From contig JAICSZ010000135.1 in the NCBI GenBank assembly GCA_025936615.1, forward strand, positions 1 to 6,478: a stretch of DNA of 6,478 nt. The letters run 5' to 3'. The DNA comes from Pedococcus sp. (GTDB lineage: Bacteria; Actinomycetota; Actinomycetes; Actinomycetales; Dermatophilaceae). The notes beneath the pieces are model-generated. The model saw only the letters and a program-made list of their open reading frames with translations. It did not search any database and had not been told where the DNA came from. Shown in pieces: positions 6,153-6,478 of this stretch (position 1 is the stretch's first letter; the number at the start of each line of letters is the position of its first letter). The position numbers were made by a program, and so were the translations under genes.

Positions 6153-6478
6153 GTGAGCCAGACCCCCAGCCAGCCCGCCGCTGACGCGCCCGGCACCGAC
6201 CTGCCGGAGCAGCTGAAGGTCCGTCGCGACAAGCGCGACCGGCTGCTCTCCGCGGGTCGTCAGCCGTACCCGGTGGCGGTGCCGCGCACCCACACCCTCG
6301 CCGAGGTCAGGGAGCAGTGGGGGCGCCTGGAGACAGGTGAGGAGACCCAGGACGTCGTCGGCGTGGCCGGTCGCGTCATCTTCATCCGCAACACCGGCAA
6401 GCTCTGCTTCGCGACGCTCCAGGAGGGCATCGGCACCCGGCTGCAGGTCATGCTCAGCCTCGCCGAGGTCGGCGAGGA
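6153..6478 (+). CDS. lysS: Lysyl-tRNA synthetase class II, N-terminal part (runs off the window)
   Basis: LysS charges tRNA-Lys with lysine using ATP. Only the first 108 codons are in the window. After a short Pro/Ala-rich lead ([17 protein letters not shown]) comes the class II LysRS N-terminal helix, [19 protein letters not shown] (17-35). It is followed by the [16 protein letters not shown] segment. The anticodon-binding OB fold then begins: [20 protein letters not shown] and [16 protein letters not shown], of the actinobacterial LysS style. The catalytic class II motifs would lie beyond the window end. GTG 6153 is chosen because it follows a TANNNT box by six bases and gives the expected N-terminus. 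The gene is divergent from the ATPase, with 35 nt between start codons. Having lysS near panC-panD is a known actinobacterial arrangement, seen for example in mycobacteria (from memory). Confidence 0.93.
   Translation, partial: MSQTPSQPAADAPGTDLPEQLKVRRDKRDRLLSAGRQPYPVAVPRTHTLAEVREQWGRLETGEETQDVVGVAGRVIFIRNTGKLCFATLQEGIGTRLQVMLSLAEVGE

Noticed and set aside
5356..6156. Plus-strand open frame opposite the ATPase (266 codons)
   Set aside because: It is a shadow of the ATPase gene, whose Walker A, Walker B, signature and switch His motifs are all in the minus-strand frame.
1..6478. tRNA, rRNA, CRISPR array, insertion sequence or attachment site
   Set aside because: None was found by reading both strands: no spaced repeats, no terminal inverted repeats with a transposase, and no tRNA-like cloverleaf.

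Overview
The window comes from a very high-GC genome with strong G/C bias at third codon positions. It uses GTG starts and leaderless-looking promoters (TANNNT six or seven bases before the start codon). Gene content and protein style point to an actinobacterium, most likely in the Micrococcales and perhaps near Intrasporangiaceae. The family-level placement is inference from remembered homologues, not from a search.

Positions 49-509 hold the wreck of a DUF559/AbiEi-type gene: an N-terminal winged-helix-like part, a short frameshifted stretch, a missing middle, and a nuclease-like part cut off just after its EVDG motif. Its last bases now carry the -10 box of the next gene. Positions 519-5343 are one tight plus-strand operon of five genes: a Rossmann/DUF2520 oxidoreductase, panC, panD, nadB and nadC. 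Junctions are a 4-nt overlap, a 5-nt gap, an 8-nt overlap and a 4-nt overlap. A minus-strand ATPase gene (6117 down to 5347) meets nadC tail to tail with 3 nt between stop codons. It is divergent from lysS, which starts at 6153 and runs off the window.

The operon joins two cofactor pathways. PanD takes L-aspartate to beta-alanine, and PanC joins beta-alanine to pantoate, giving pantothenate for CoA. NadB oxidises L-aspartate to iminoaspartate, and NadC converts quinolinate to nicotinate mononucleotide for NAD. The DUF2520 protein may be a PanG-like ketopantoate reductase supplying pantoate; this is a hypothesis from family memory and gene context. NadA, PanB and pantothenate kinase are not in the window.

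I see no clear new multi-gene system. The points most worth a second look are the DUF2520-panC overlap, the pan/nad merger without nadA or coaX, the ATPase in the slot before lysS with a crowded divergent leaderless promoter pair, a hairpin just before the nadB start, and the decayed DUF559 gene.
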